A stretch of 64,000 nucleotides of DNA from Rhytidiadelphus loreus (GCA_947034895.1 OX344764.1:9238001-9302000), one strand, 5' to 3'; counted from the first letter of the stretch, positions 11,720 through 25,194 are shown. Translations and numbers: made by a program. The notes: generated by a model from the sequence alone, not told the origin.

Positions 11720-12240
11720 CTGATTATGTCATGTATTCTCATCCTTTTATCATTTTCTTTCATTCACATTTCCACCTAGTTTCATCTACTTCTTCAAGTC
11801 ACGTGCATCTCAAATTTTCATCCTTCCTCATCCAAATTGTAATGTATTTTCATCCATTGTAACATTCATTTTCATCCATCCGGGCATATACTTTCATCCA
11901 TTGTATTCATCTGCTTTCATCATTTATTTTCATCTACTTCCATCCTTTTTTTATTTTCTTTCATCCATACTAACATCCAATTTCATCTAGTTCTTAAGGT
12001 CAAATTGGATGCCAAAAATTTAATTTACTTCCATCTATTCTCTAAAATCTACTCTTTACTACACTTGCATCACTTTTTATCTACTTTATGTAATTACCCT
12101 AAATCGGAGCATTTGTAACTCTCCTCTTATTCCCTAAAATATACCAATTCAATATTCTTCATCCACCTCCTTCCAATTTCTAAATTTTTTTTTCAATCCT
12201 ACTTCACATTTCATCAATTTTTTCCCTCTATGTTGTTTAA
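11720..12240. repeat. Pyrimidine-rich stretch with many TTTCATC/CCATC words
   Basis: The plus strand is strongly pyrimidine-biased for about 500 bp, with irregular copies of TTTCATCC, TTCATCTA and CCATTGTA at no fixed period. No frame or terminal repeats were found. It may be a degenerate minisatellite. Confidence 0.6.
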
Positions 12241-13901
12241 TATAGGAGCTCCACGCTCTGAATTCTCCGCTCTATGCTCCACGCTCACGCTCTATGCTCG
12301 TATACTAGCTTCGTTGCTTTTTGGACAAAGGTTTTTAGAAATCCCAAACCTTTGATAAAAAAATAATAATTATGAAATGCATGCTAATTAAGGTACTGAG
12401 TAAGGATTGAATTTCCTTCAGTAACAAAAAGCATACACCATAGTTTATAATTAGGGTGATGTGACAAAATTAGTCAATTTGATTTAGTGATAATCTAGTG
12501 AGGTTATCAGGACGAGAAGCAGTACACTAATCAGAGTTACTAATGTTTTTACTTCTGTAACACCTGCCCACCATGTAAATCCAATCAAGCTGAGATGTAA
12601 CACCAGACAACCTGGAGATGATATGGGCAGTTAGGAAAATTGGGCCAGGGTGAACTGACCCGAAGTAAAACCCCGAAATTTTTTATTTCCCACGCATGAT
12701 AAAATTTGCAACTTTTGAATTCATTTTTGCAATCAAAGGCCCCAAATTAGCTAGGAGAGATGTAGAGCATACATTTTCTGGGCACAAAACGGGGGGGCTT
12801 TTTTTTACTTGCACCCCTTGGATTGACTTGGGGGACAAGCGAGGGGGTTAGTTCACCCCAACTGAAAAATTGGGACCACTTAATCAATTGAGTAAGGTAG
12901 GTGGTTCAAAATCCGCCCCTCTTCTTCAGATCGTCTTGTAGGTAGCTCTAGAATGGATGCAAGGTGATCCTTGAATTCAAAAAGAATTGTTTTTTTTATT
13001 GTAAGAGCCAACCATTGGCTATGATTTCTGCACATTTCTTCATAAGTCACAAGGGGATGGATTTTAGGACACCTATGGTCACAAATAGGTGCCTATGACC
13101 CGGATCTCTAAAAATTTATAAGTAATTCAAAAATGCTTAGAAAAATATGAAACTACTTGTGTTGGGTTCTACATCTATTTTTCTTTCTCTGAAAAATGAA
13201 CTAAAAATTATTTTGTCCCTAGAAACCTATGAAAAAGGCAAATCAACCTTTAAAGTGATGGTTTATGAGCACACTACCTTAGTGGTAACTTACCTAGGAA
13301 GTACCAAAGTACTAACGAATGAGTCAGGTTGTATGCCAACTCAAAGAAATCCAACTCAAAAGGTCCGATGACATGGCAAACATGGAGGACCAACATATAA
13401 AATGAATAATTGGAGTAAGGTAGAATCACCCATTCCCAACCAGGGATGAGTCCCCAACATGTAGAGGTAATCTAATTCCAACCAAGTAAACTATTTTTGT
13501 GGACTACCAGATTTAATCACGAGCACAATATACAAGGCTGCAAGGTTGCAAGGAACAATTATTACATGCCATGTGTTTATTTTGAAATTTGTACACATGA
13601 GCATGAAGTAATCTTGTCTATGACTAGAATTGCAGAACTCTAAATGTTGGGTATGGGTCGGGAACACTTTATGCCTTCTAAAATTCACAGAAATTTCAGT
13701 TTTGTAAATAAAATTCTGAAAATTTTGCAATCACAGTAATTTCTACGTTCCTACACAGGAAAAAATTCCATTCCACTCAACTGTTTCCCCATCTGTTCCA
13801 CAAATGCTTATTTGATCGATTATGGGTAGCCTTATTTTACACATGCCTCCTCCTTTTATGAACAATGGTGCTTGGAGCTTCTTGATCTGACCAACGGCGA
13901 G
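12241..13901. other. No gene recognised
   Basis: AT-rich spacer. A small run of CTCCACGCTC/CTATGCTC words lies at about 12246-12305. Short frames at 13147-13371 and 13491-13937 have no recognisable similarity. Confidence 0.5.
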
Positions 13902-14194
13902 CACTACACTAATAATGGTATATAGTGTTGGCAACACTAATTACGAAGTACAACACTAAGTGTCAACAATTTCACTAATGTTACTAACACTAAATGTCAA
14001 TATAGGCACTATTTGACATCTTTTTGAATTTTTTGGAGATATAAATTTTTAACAAGACTTCATTTGGTGTTAAAAGGTAATTTCATATTAGAAAGGAGCT
14101 CACAAGAGGTAAAAAGTAAAACTCTAAATGGGTCTGGTAAAAATTAGGTAACGCTATTTGTACCATAACACTAAATACCATCATTAGTGTAGTG
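13902..14194. mobile_element. MITE with CACTACACTAAT inverted ends
   Basis: The left end reads CACTACACTAATAATGGTAT and the right end, read on the opposite strand, CACTACACTAATGATGGTAT. Internal TAGTGTTG and AACACTAA words are reiterated. A relative with AATTGGTAAATAGTGTTGG ends lies at 36738-37006. No clear target duplication could be picked. Confidence 0.65.
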
Positions 14195-16271
14195 TTTTCA
14201 ACTTACTGCAACTTGACTAGTGGTGAGGTGACATGATGGCTGTGTCACAGGTCCCGGGGACAAAGCATGTCAACATTTTGTGAATTTATTTGCCTATCTA
14301 TATGAGTTGCTATTGTTGGTTTATTATCTATGATGACGATAACAAGTTGCTAATGAAACTGTAGACACCTTGTCTACCACTAACATTTCACTGTTGTGTG
14401 GTGTTTTTCATAGGGACACATGAGGTTCATTGCTTTGGAGAATTTTCTACCAAGATGGCTCATCCCAAGACTATGGCAAATTTACTACAATGAGGGGTGC
14501 TAAATCATGGAGTTAGTTTACATGATGATGTTGGAGTATAGATAAACTTTTGAGGACTTGACATATGGCAAATTTGTGATGGGATAGTTGCCATAGAGGT
14601 TGGTATGATTTATAAAGTGTGTTGATAACACTTGTAGACCAAAGGATATTTTCATGGTATAAAATGAGATGTATGACATATTTCTATGACATTATGTGAA
14701 TAGTATGGCCAATTCCTTGTCTATTACTATCTAAATGATGGTTAGGAGTATAATGGATTGCCAAAATTTGGTAGGAAAAGCCCTGCTTGTGGGATGACCC
14801 ACCCACCTGGGTCACCTAAACTTTCAATTTTACAATAGTTACCCAAAACATTGGCATAATGTACGGAATTATTTTTTATTTTTTATTTCTTTTAGATGTG
14901 ATTATCATGATGTACAACATATGTACTTATATAGACCTCATAGACTTATTCATATATGTTTTCAATGTATTTTTAGTTTTTTGCATCAATTATGATGTGC
15001 CAATTTACAAATGTGGAACATACAATTATATCTTGAAGTGTTCTTTAAGTTTTGTTGTAAAATGCATTAATAGTTTGAAACAACAAAGTATACATAATAC
15101 AAGCAATTGTATTATTTTTTTATTGTATCAGAGGATGTTACAAAAAATGCTTTAAGCAATTTAATGTAATTTAATGTAGTTTAATGTAGTTCAAGATTAA
15201 ATATTGCATTCATACAACAAAAATGTAATTGAAGTTATTTTCCTACATCCTTATACTTATATTTAAATTTTAAATTTTAAATTGTCAACAATATATCCCA
15301 TACAAAAAATATTGGTGCATATGTAGTGAAAAATATGATTGACCTTCAAATATGATGACCCCTCATGTATCACAATTATAGTCTTATGGACCATATTTAT
15401 GTACGCTTGTAATGTACTTCTACATCAAAAATGATATTTTCAATTCATCTTGTTGTAAATGTAAAACATGCAATATTGCAATTGTGATTTAATAATTTGT
15501 ATTATTTGTATATTGTTTGGGACATCTTTAAAATATTTGGATTCATTTATATATATTTTTTGTTCTTCATCACACTAGATTGAACCTATTATTTTTAAAA
15601 TTGCTAAAAATACAAATTCTCCAAATCCCATTTGTTTGTGTAAAGTAAAGACTAGGATTGTCTAAGAAAATGTTTTTTTATTTCTATCTATACTATTTCT
15701 TTTATTGGAAAAACATTGTATTTTCTCCCTTTTTCTAATAGACCACATTTTCTAAATAAATTTTTTAAATATTTCTCACATTCAAATTTTCAAAATCAGA
15801 TAATGCAACAAGTATGTAAAATTTCAATTCTATAGATCCTAGTTTGCAAAATATTCAAATTTGTTTCACTCTGTCGAGAATTTGCCAGTGAAAATTTGAA
15901 GAGGACTCATTGTGTCCGCTTTGTATTGAGGGATTAATGATTACAAGTGGGTTTCATCTCCAAAAATAGTTTTTTTTAAACTTCCCAAACAAATTTCAAT
16001 ACTACTATCAATATCAATTAATAAGTCCCAAAAAACTAGTTTCAATAGAATTATAAATGTATACTACAAACTTATAGACACTAAATTGTAGTAGCAATAA
16101 GAAATAATGCATGTACAAATGATTTTATAGCAAATTACGTAATCTAAACCTTAGAGATTACAATATCAATTGAATTGAAAGATGAAAAACTATATGGTCA
16201 AACTCTTAATAATATAAAACTAATCAAGCATATTAAGGCTCTAACAATACAATTGCAAGCAAACCTCTCAT
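14195..16271. other. No gene recognised
   Basis: AT-rich. A segment at about 14772-14820 resembles 36109-36165 (both with GGAAAAGCCCT and CCCACCCACC), and parts of 14280-14440 weakly resemble 22050-22170, so old dispersed repeats are likely. The frame at 14859-15155 is low-complexity and probably fortuitous. Confidence 0.5.
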
Positions 16272-17213
16272 TTAACCCCGAATGTCCAAACAACGTTTTT
16301 TTGGCAACATAACAATTTTCAGCAACTTACTACAAATGAAATTTTTATTTTTTCTCTTTGAAAATTTCACACAATGTGTGCCCAAGGAGTAGCTTTAAGG
16401 CTCAACAATTTTCATAAATTTTGACTACATAGTTCAAAAGTTATTGCATGATATGTAATTTTCAGTGTTCGGCGGGCAACCCGAGCAAAAAAAATAAAGA
16501 TCACTTTTAAAAAAAATAAAAATTTGAAATCGATTCTCTAAATTTTTATATGTGGTAAGCTTTGAATCATTCTATTTTAATTAATGAGATGAAAGTTATG
16601 AGGAATTTTAGTTTGGGTTAGTTTGTGGGTAGATATGGAATCTCTACTCTAAAATAAACTTTGAAGTCTTTTATTTTACTCAATTTTAAATATTTTTGGA
16701 AAAAAATAAAAGCATTAGGTGTATATTGTTTATTACAACATTATAAGCATTGGGATTGTCATTTTTCAATTCTATAAATAAATTATTAACAATTTAGTAT
16801 TTTTAATCATTCTCTACTTCTTTCTACTTGCTATTTTTTTCCTATATATTGTACAATTCCAAATGATCTCAAAATTTTCAAGCATGTAGCCAACTTGACT
16901 TGAAGAATGAATCCAAAGAATAACCACCATTTTGGACATTTTTTATTAAAATGTAACCTTGTAAAGTGCAGCTACCCATATTTCCACATGGCCCAAAAAA
17001 GGGTTTTGTCACTTCAGATGTTAATATCTTGCAATCTACAAGGTAGAAAATTCTAAAAAAAAATTCTACAACTTTTCAAACTTCTTTACTACAAGATCCT
17101 ATGGTTATTTGTGTCTAGAAATGTTTTTCGTCTAAAATTTGGTGCTTGTAAATGCAAGGGTAGTTTGGAGCAGTTTTGGTGAAAATATAGTCTCTGATGT
17201 TTAATAGAGGTTA
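16272..17213 (+). mobile_element. Diverged copy of the TTAA-flanked element family
   Basis: It starts TTAACCCCGAATGTCC, close to the TTAACCCCTAAAGGACC ends of better copies, and holds the family core AAGATCCTATGGTTA at about 17093. The right end, GAGGTTAA, is degraded. It is non-coding. Confidence 0.55.
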
Positions 17214-17369
17214 ACTAAATAATGACCAACTCGATCTTTTTGTGTGAAGACAAGGGATCCAAGAGTGCTGAAGATTACAATGAAAAATCAAAGTAATATC
17301 CAGCACCCAATCTTTTTGGAGATATTCCATAGTTGGAGTTTTTGTTCAAATTGAACGCATAATATACTG

Positions 17370-17520
17370 TCAGGCCATCGGATTAGACGGGATGTTGAAA
17401 TCAGACGCCTTGTTGGATTGGACGGGTTGTCGGAATTGGACGCCCTGTCCAATCAAAAGCTACAAATAGGCGGAACTACCGGGCCGGGCGGACGTTGGAA
17501 ATGCATACAGTATATTGTCC
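17370..17520. repeat. Short GC-richer island with two internal repeats
   Basis: Two imperfect copies of a roughly 37-bp unit containing GACGSSNTGTTGRAAT-like words sit between TATACTGT and ACAGTATA, which are themselves inverted. The composition differs sharply from the AT-rich flanks. The origin is not recognised. Confidence 0.45.
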
Positions 17521-17770
17521 TCTTTTATATTTTGGGACAACAAATGTCACAGGACGTCTATTTATCTTTGTATGTTGTGTGATTTCCTACAAGAGGGATT
17601 CTTGAATTCTTGCACTTTAAGCAATTGCTTGTGTGTAAGTGTCAGTGATTAAATTAGTTCGTTAAATTGTGTAAGCTTTAAGGCAATGTATGATGTTATC
17701 TGTATTTAAAGCAATGATTATGTGTGAGAGGATTTAAAGCAATGACTATGTGTGGTGCATATTGAATGTG

Positions 17771-18600
17771 ATTTAACTCTTAAAGGACCATCATCAGGGA
17801 ATCCATAATGGATTCAAGATAATTAGCCAAATGTTCATTTTTGGAAGATTTTTTTTGAATTTACACTGAAGACATGAAGAAATTAAATAGCAATTGAACG
17901 AAATTTAGCCAATTTTGGGATCACTGACCATCACTATACTTTCACCAAAAATGCTCCAAAACTGCCATTTCTAGTACAAGTACCAAAACTTTGAATTTTT
18001 TTTTGACATATCTAACCATAGGATCTTGTATTTTATAGTATCAAAAACATGTGGTAAAAATTTCAGACATTTCCACCGGGTGGAGTGCAAGATATAAGCA
18101 TTCAAATTAACTAAAATCATTTTTTGGACCCTGCGAAAAGCAGGGCAGCTGCACTTCACAAGCTCACATTTCTATAAAAAAATGACCTAAATGGTGGTGC
18201 TTCTTTGGATTTGTTTTCCTAGACAAGTTGGCCACATGCTTGAAAAATTTCAGATCATTTGGAATAGTACAACATAAAGAAAAAAAATAGTAAGTAGGTA
18301 GTAGTAGAGAATGATTAAAAATACTAAATTATTTACAATTTAAATATGGAATTGAAAATTTCCAATCCCAATGGTTGAAATGTTGTAATAATGTGCGTAC
18401 ATCCTACGATTTTATTTTTGTCCAAAAATATTGAATATTGGATAAGATAAATGATTTCAAAGTTTATTTTAGAGTAGAAAATCCAAAACTGCCCGCAAAC
18501 AAAAAATCCTCATAACTTTTGACACATTGATCAAAATGGAATGATTCAAAGCTTTTCGTGTATATAAAACTCTAGAAAATCAATTCCAAATTAATATACA
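17771..18600 (-). mobile_element. Inverted copy of the TTAA-flanked element family
   Basis: It begins TTAACTCTTAAAGGACCAT, matching the family's terminal repeat, and carries the core in reverse (AACCATAGGATCTTGT, about 18013). It lies about 560 bp from the direct copy at 16272-17213, so the pair forms a long imperfect inverted repeat. The outer end is not sharply defined. Confidence 0.55.
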
Positions 18601-18700
18601 ATTGAACCTTTAGATATTCCAAATTAATCATCCATTAATATCTAAAGGTTCAATTCCAAATTAATCATCCACTAATATCTAAAGGTTCAATTGTACAAAA
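18588..18700. repeat. Short direct and inverted repeats
   Basis: Two copies of a roughly 37-bp unit (ATTCCAAATTAATCATCCA, then TAATATCTAAAGGTTCA) follow an inverted partial copy (TGAACCTTTAGATATT), giving a small potential hairpin. Confidence 0.7.
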
Positions 18701-19313
18701 TTGACTTTATTTTTCGTGGTTCCGTTTGAAATTGTGACTAAACTTTGAGGTTCTCTTTTGAACCTAGGTGGATGAACTTTGGTTCTTTTCATCCAAAACT
18801 AACCCTTTAAATGACTAAACTTCATCCTACTCTATCTTCTTTCATTATTATCCATTTTCTAAGTGTGAGATAGTTCTTGAAACCTTCTAGGGTTTTCTAT
18901 AACAATTTGAATTCAAGTTTGTATTTTGAAAACCTTTAAGAGGTCTAAAGTGAACTTCTAACTTCTAACTAACCATTGGAATTTTGAAAAGGGAACAAAA
19001 CAAACTAGTAGGGTTAAACACTTACCTCTAGAAATCTAATTCCATTGTGCATATGTCCTCCATTACTCGTATGATAATTGTATCAAGAGACTTGTTGTGT
19101 TTCATCATTGTTGGCTTTCTTTTCCTTTTTCCACATGCACTACTTAATTAATAATGGTTACAACAAGATGTATTTATAATCTATTCTAATCCTTCACCTC
19201 TTTTCTTTTCTAATTTTTTTAAGACTAAATTTCTGGATTTCATTCCTAGAAGTTCATATTTAGGTCTAACGCTAACTTAAGGAATGGGTATAGATGGTTT
19301 TACAAATAGATAG

Positions 19314-21103
19314 TTAACCCCTAACTGCCTCATCGACCATATATGGTCGATCTGAAATTTCAGGCTCATTTTGAAGTGGGCAGTTAAATTCGTTTGCCCG
19401 TTTTAAAAAAAAAATTGGGCAATTTTTAGGGTTAACTATTCAAAACTTTCAGTTTTTACTGAAAAAGGTACATATTTGAGTGTTGAGAGGTCTCCAAAGC
19501 CATTTATGTCCGTTAATGGAAGAGTAAAGCTTGCTAATTTTACTTCATTTTTCAACTTTGAGCAATTTCACTTGATTTGAGATCTAAAAACTTCCACTTA
19601 TTCATTTGCTTTGAAAATGGTCCCAATCGAAAGAGTAAAGTGTTTTCATGATTTTCACCATTGAAAATTTAAACAAGCTAGTGTTGATTTGGAGTTATTT
19701 GTGAATTATACTTATTAAAAAAATTGCATCTCAACCATTGCAAGGTGGATTGTGTAATGAGTTTAATAGCTTTTCAAGTGATATTAAGTTTTTTGAAAGG
19801 GTATTTTAGTGTGCTAACACAATTTGTAGTTGTTCATGTTACTTCTAATCCCAAAAAGCTTTTATGTGCAAATTTCTGAAACATTGTGGAGAGGGACAAC
19901 ATATTAAAAATAGAAAACGTACATTTCTCTTATTATAATCTCACAACTCTTATGGAATTTTGCACTCAAAATTGGTGTACATACTAATAAGCAAGCTCTT
20001 TAAACATCCATACGGTTAGATTTTGAAAAAAAATCATTTTGTTTCAATGGAGATAACTATAAGCCTGTAGATAACCAACTAGGCTTTAGGGTTTGTTAAT
20101 TGTTGTGTGATTTTACGTGTGTTTGGTTTGTTCTTGACAAGTTTTTGGTTAATTGGATGTCTAATTTGGTTATTTTGTCAAATTATTTTATCTAAGTTGT
20201 AGTCTTTTGGTAGGTTTATTCAGTTAAGGAGGGGCTATGGCCAATTTAATTTCCAAATGGAAATGTGTGAGTGGGTAAAGGGGTAAGTAGATTAGTTGTT
20301 AGTTTGATTTGGCAGTTTTTCATGTCTTGTAAAATGGGATGTTGAATGTGGGGAGGTGGTTGAAATTCAAGTCCCAATTTGGTAGTTATTTGGTAGTTAG
20401 TCATCTCTCTCAATGTGGTAACCGTTAGTGGGAGCCTATTTGGGCTAGTTTTGCTTTCATTTTCCTTACCGTCTGTTGAAGAATTCAGTCGTGTCCCAGC
20501 CGGGTGTGCTGTGTATTTTTGTTTTGTGTTTGTGTGATTTCCAAGTTGGTGATTGGATTGTGTTAGAGTGTTAGTCATGCAGTATCACGAGGGTGATCCA
20601 GGAAGTGATGAAAAATGTGTATGTCCTAGTTGGAGGACTAGAAGTTGAAGAGTTTATGTTTGGGTGGTAATTTGAATGTTAGCTGTGAGAAAGCGAGATA
20701 AATGGTGATGTTCTAAATGAAACTATAAACTATAATGGTGATTTGTCACCAAATTTGAGTTTATACGAAATATATGTTCATATGTGATGGTGTTTGGGCA
20801 TATGTATGTGCACTTGGTTGATTGATTTTATTTGTTAAGTTTGAAAGTTTGATTTGTGAGCCAAGTTGGAATTTTGTATTATGAGTGCAATGTCATTGTA
20901 GTGATGTTTTTGGCTATAGAATTCCAAATTGGGTTATTGAACCTATTAGCATAGAAAAATCCTACTTGACCGTCTCCCTTGGAACGAACTTATTATACTA
21001 ATAGGGTAGTTTCCGAATAGGTTATTATCCTTCTTCAACAAAGCCCATGTTCTTTTTTCATGGGAAAAACACACTTGGAAAGGCTTAGGCACTTAGGGGT
21101 TAA
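19314..21103. mobile_element. 1.8-kb TTAA-flanked element with CCCCTAA ends
   Basis: Left end TTAACCCCTAACTGCC; right end, read on the opposite strand, TTAACCCCTAAGTGCC. TTAA on both sides and CCC-starting ends fit piggyBac-type non-autonomous elements. A minus-strand frame at 20246-20578 has low-complexity Thr/Pro/Asn composition and no recognisable transposase. The interior differs from the 0.9-kb family. Confidence 0.6.
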
Positions 21104-23312
21104 TACTTAACTATCCATTTGAGTCATTAATATATTTTTTTCCTTAAGACAACTTTTTATGTTCATATCCCTTTAGATCTTTATAACATAAACTAAAGTT
21201 TTGCCAATCATATGGTAGTAAACAAACTACCTGTAGGATTTCCTTTAAATTGATTTTAATATTGGATAAAGTATCTGACTAATACTTAGATCCTGATAAA
21301 TTATGTACACACTAGAATTAAACCAGGTATCTCAATTGTATAGGAACCAGGGAGAGAATGTACAAGCTGATAGAGAGTTTGGGCTTCGTGCCTTAACTCC
21401 AATAATTGAGTATTGAATATGGGGTCTCAAAATAGGCTATCATTAGCTTCAACAATCTATGATTACTGTGCTTCATGGATACGCTCACTCAGTTTGGGTT
21501 TTTGAAATTGGAAATGATGGCACAAAGCTTAGCTATGACTTGGGATCTTTTGACCAAAGTATATCATTTTATACGCACAAGGATTAAGGCAACATCACCC
21601 ATAACCATCAATTTAAAGGTTTTGGACATGATTTTTATTAATAGACATCCAACAAATTATTGGACCTTACTAGCAAGACAAAAAAAATTACAATGTACTT
21701 TCAAATGTATTTTTTGGACATTGTGAGTATAAGTTGTGAATTTTTAAAGAGTCCACTATAGATGCACCTAATACCAACACTAAGATCTAATATTCAAATG
21801 TATTACATCTTTGTAATCACATCTATTTAGTTCCCAAGATTTTCAAGATTTTAAAAGTGGTGGTTGTAGATACAGTGACGCTTATGGGCGTTGCTACCTT
21901 AACTCAAGTTCACATGGCAAGATAGTGTATAGCAATTTGCAGAATTCCTGAAAGATAGTGCTTGGCTTTCAACAGTGGTGACTAGTTGCACAACTTTGGA
22001 TAACATATGGTTTTTAGTGTATAAGTTTTGGTGTAGAATATGAGGTTTTTTGGTATTGATTCTTTTATGATTTTACGATAACAAGTAGTGGTATTCTAAT
22101 GACACCTTGTACAACTAACAGTTTGTTGTTTGACATGGGTACAAGTGAAGAATACTACCAATTGAGAATTTTTCCAAAAAAATTCAAACTACACTAGGAG
22201 CACCTTTGGAGCACTAAAAATGGCTATGGTATCTGTTGTTTGGACCATTGGTCCAAGACACTAAGTAGCTATTGCTTAAACCTTTTTGTGATGTAGATTT
22301 GTGGTCACTTCTATTTGCTTGCCAAGATGTACCTTGTAGGATTTCAAGCTCCTTTGGCTGTTACGAGCTACAAGTGGAGACTTGATTTTCGATCAATTTC
22401 AATTGCACCAAACTAATGTATTGGTCAACAAAGATTAAATTGACTGTATTTTTCACAAAAAATTTGCAAGAGTCAAGAGTTACTGACCTATTTGTGTGAT
22501 ACTGAGATCATAAATTGACTTGGTTACACTAACCTTAGATTCTTCTTTCTTTTAAAAAAGAATACAAGTTAGGATTACATGTTATTATGTAAGTTCTATA
22601 CACTAGAGTTTGAAAATAAAGTTGATTTAATGTTTATATGCAAACTTCGAATCTTATTTTCAAATATGAAATTGATCTTTGAATGGAATTAAAAATCTAC
22701 TTTGATTCTATCAGGGAAGTACTGAAAAAACGTTATTTTCTTTTTAAGAATTTTTTGAAATATCAACACATTGACTAAAATATTCCTAATTTTCTTCTAA
22801 TTGATATATAAACAAGAAAATGGTGACCAAATTTTCAACTACTTGATCTAAATGTATGCTAATGATTTTTTTTCTCATTTATGTGTACCCAAAGAAATTG
22901 TTGTATACAAAGCTACATTGGAAAATAATTATGTCCTAACTATACCGTTTCATCCTAAAAAAACGCATTCACTCTATTATTCTTTTAGTCACTTCAAATC
23001 ACTTAGTAAACTCTGGTAACTAAGCAATGTCATTTTAAGAATTTTTTGAAATATCAACACATTGATTCAAGTGAAAACCTTGAAGTTGGAGTTGGTTCAT
23101 GCATTGATGTAGCTTGATTATGTAGAGTCCATTTATCAATTATCAAGCAACTATATATTTTGTTTGAGGTAATAACATAAAAAGTAGGAATTTGAAAAAA
23201 CATTTACTTAGGCCATATTTTTGGTTATCCTTTCATACACAATACAATTCTATGGGATGTCTTAGTCCCATTCAATCACTCATTGATAGACCTTTTTTTA
23301 TGTATTAACCCA
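21104..23312. other. No gene recognised
   Basis: AT-rich. A 28-bp direct repeat (AGAATTTTTTGAAATATCAA onward) occurs at about 22747 and 23037. Short frames such as 21475-21726 show no recognisable domain. Confidence 0.5.
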
Positions 23313-23557
23313 CACTAGAAGAAAACCAAAAGAAATTGCGTTTATACTTGATAGAAACTGCGTTGTACTCAACAAAAAAGTATCATCTTGATTTTATTGA
23401 GTTTTCCCTTTGTAATGCAAAATTCTGCGTTTGTATTGGAATGCAAAATTTTATGTTACGAAGGAAGACCTCAACAAAATCAAGATGATACTTTTCTATT
23501 GAGTACAATGCAGTTTCTGTCAAGTAAAACACAATTTCTTTTGGTTTTCTTCTAGTG
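23313..23557. mobile_element. CACTA-ended foldback MITE with CCA target duplication
   Basis: The left end CACTAGAAGAAAACCAAAAG and the opposite-strand right end are identical over that length and stay about 90% complementary for some 90 bp. CCA flanks both sides (23310-23312, 23558-23560). CACTA ends plus a 3-bp duplication are the hallmarks of the CACTA (CMC) superfamily. No coding sequence. Confidence 0.8.
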
Positions 23558-23571
23558 CCAATAATAAAATA

Positions 23572-23572
23572 T

Positions 23573-23613
<41 letters not shown>
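23572..23613. repeat. (AC)n(AT)n compound microsatellite
   Basis: About eleven AC units followed directly by about nine AT units, 15 bp outside the CACTA-ended foldback. Confidence 0.95.
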
Positions 23614-23614
<1 letters not shown>

Positions 23615-24427
23615 CCAAATGTAGCCTTGTATATAATAAAGGACCCTATGGGCTCTAGAAATGAGAACCTTAGTGTATTGAAGTTTATATTTAGAATGAT
23701 GGACATAATTATTTGGGCTACTATTTCATCCAAGGAACTTCTCAATTGTTCAAGAAAGTGTTTAAGTATTTTAAAATTAAAAATAATTACCAGCTCAATG
23801 AGATGAGGGAATTAGAATAGAGAGAGATAGAGAGTAGTCATAACACCCCAGTTCAGGGCAGATTCACACTATTTCACGATTTTTTCCGATAAGTCAGACT
23901 AAGTATATACTTGGTAACTACATGGAGATCACAAGTAGCTTATTATTTTTTGGCAAAGGAAGGCAGTTTTCCCGGAAGTAAGTGACTGTAGCTTCGAATC
24001 GACACAGTGTATCCAGTGCATGAACCTCTGAACCTTTGAACTTCATGCTACAATATGATTCCTAGTACCATTAATAACGGTCATCGAATTGTCAAGATAA
24101 GCTCTAGCCCACAGCGTCGTGTGACACCTGGGGTGGCAGCATGCGTCTAGTTTTGGGATCACCATACAAGTTGGAAATACAAAGTGTTTTCCACATGATT
24201 ACAAACCCGAGCTATTTTCGTCACTTAACACAAATCTGTAGCCTAAGCAATTTACATATGTAAGTAAAGAAGCATGAGATATTGGAAAATTGGTGAGCTC
24301 GCTCTCCATTTTTGCCACAAAGTTGGAAGGAATGCTCCTCACCTATGCCCATGCATGTCAACAAACAAAAAGTTGGTTAGTTTGTGTGCGTGAGGTGTCT
24401 TCAGAGCATTCCACGTTGTTATCCGTG

Positions 24428-24550
24428 TCACCAGATTGTAGCATAAATAAGAAGCAAGACACACATGAAGCATGGAGCCATTGCAAAAGTAATCCAAATA
24501 ATTAAATTTTTCCTCTGCTTTCCAAGAACCTGTTTGGTGTCGTTCTCCAT
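24428..24550 (-). CDS. Possible 40-residue membrane microprotein
   Basis: An ATG in a near-ideal plant start context (ACCATGG) opens 40 codons on the minus strand. The product has a charged N-terminus (MENDTKQVLGKQRK) and a hydrophobic C-terminal half, LIIWITFAMAPCFMCVLLLI, that could be a tail anchor. The local DNA is less AT-rich than its surroundings, and the frame stays open upstream to about 24706 without an ATG. No family is recognised; chance is a real alternative. Confidence 0.2.
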   Translation of the reverse strand: MENDTKQVLGKQRKNLIIWITFAMAPCFMCVLLLIYATIW

Positions 24551-24984
24551 GGTACTGTAGCTCTTAGTGTCGAGAGAGTGCCTGGGACGTAATCCACTTA
24601 CACTTGCCCAACTGGTCTCGGGAGCCACCAGTTCTTCCGCACGCAGCAAGCCCGCAGAAAACACGGCAGTCTGTCTCACTTTACCCAGCAGCACAGCTTT
24701 GCTCAATCAGAAGCTTCGTTCCGTTGCTTCAGTGGTTACAAAGACCCGTGCAATAACCCAACTTAGCTTATGAGCATAGTCTTGGTATGCACCGTGATTG
24801 GTGAAGCTCCAGCCGGTTCGGTCGCGCCCAACTGGTAGGACCGTTTGTTCCATTATTATTGGCAGAGCCATGTAATAATGTAGGTAGGTGAGCTTGCTAA
24901 AATTGCTGTGGTGTTGTATGAGTTATGGCGGTCATAGGATAAGTGCAGATTTGAAAATCTCAGCCTGGGCTGGAGGTTTTTCAT

Positions 24985-25060
24985 CGTCACTTAATGTGCC
25001 AGCTTGGTGGGATATTATGTCATGAATCTGAGGTTCAAATCCCATGGTGGTCCCAGTGAG
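24985..25060 (+). repeat. tRNA-like promoter boxes, possible SINE
   Basis: GCCAGCTTGGTGGG resembles a pol III A box, and GGTTCAAATCC about 35 bp downstream is close to the B-box consensus GGTTCGANTCC. No cloverleaf is complete, so a tRNA-derived SINE head is more likely than a tRNA gene. Confidence 0.4.
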
Positions 25061-25194
25061 CAATGTATTCTAATTAATATTAGAATATATGCACTAAGAT
25101 ATATACGATGTATGGATTGCCGAGAAGGATGTAGAACGAAAATTCGTCATAACACTAAAAACATTTTAATTGGTTCTGGAGTGGGACGATGCCA

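Noticed and set aside
14859..15155. 98-codon plus-strand frame rich in Ile, Tyr and Phe
   Set aside because: Low-complexity AT-rich DNA; composition explains it and no domain is seen.
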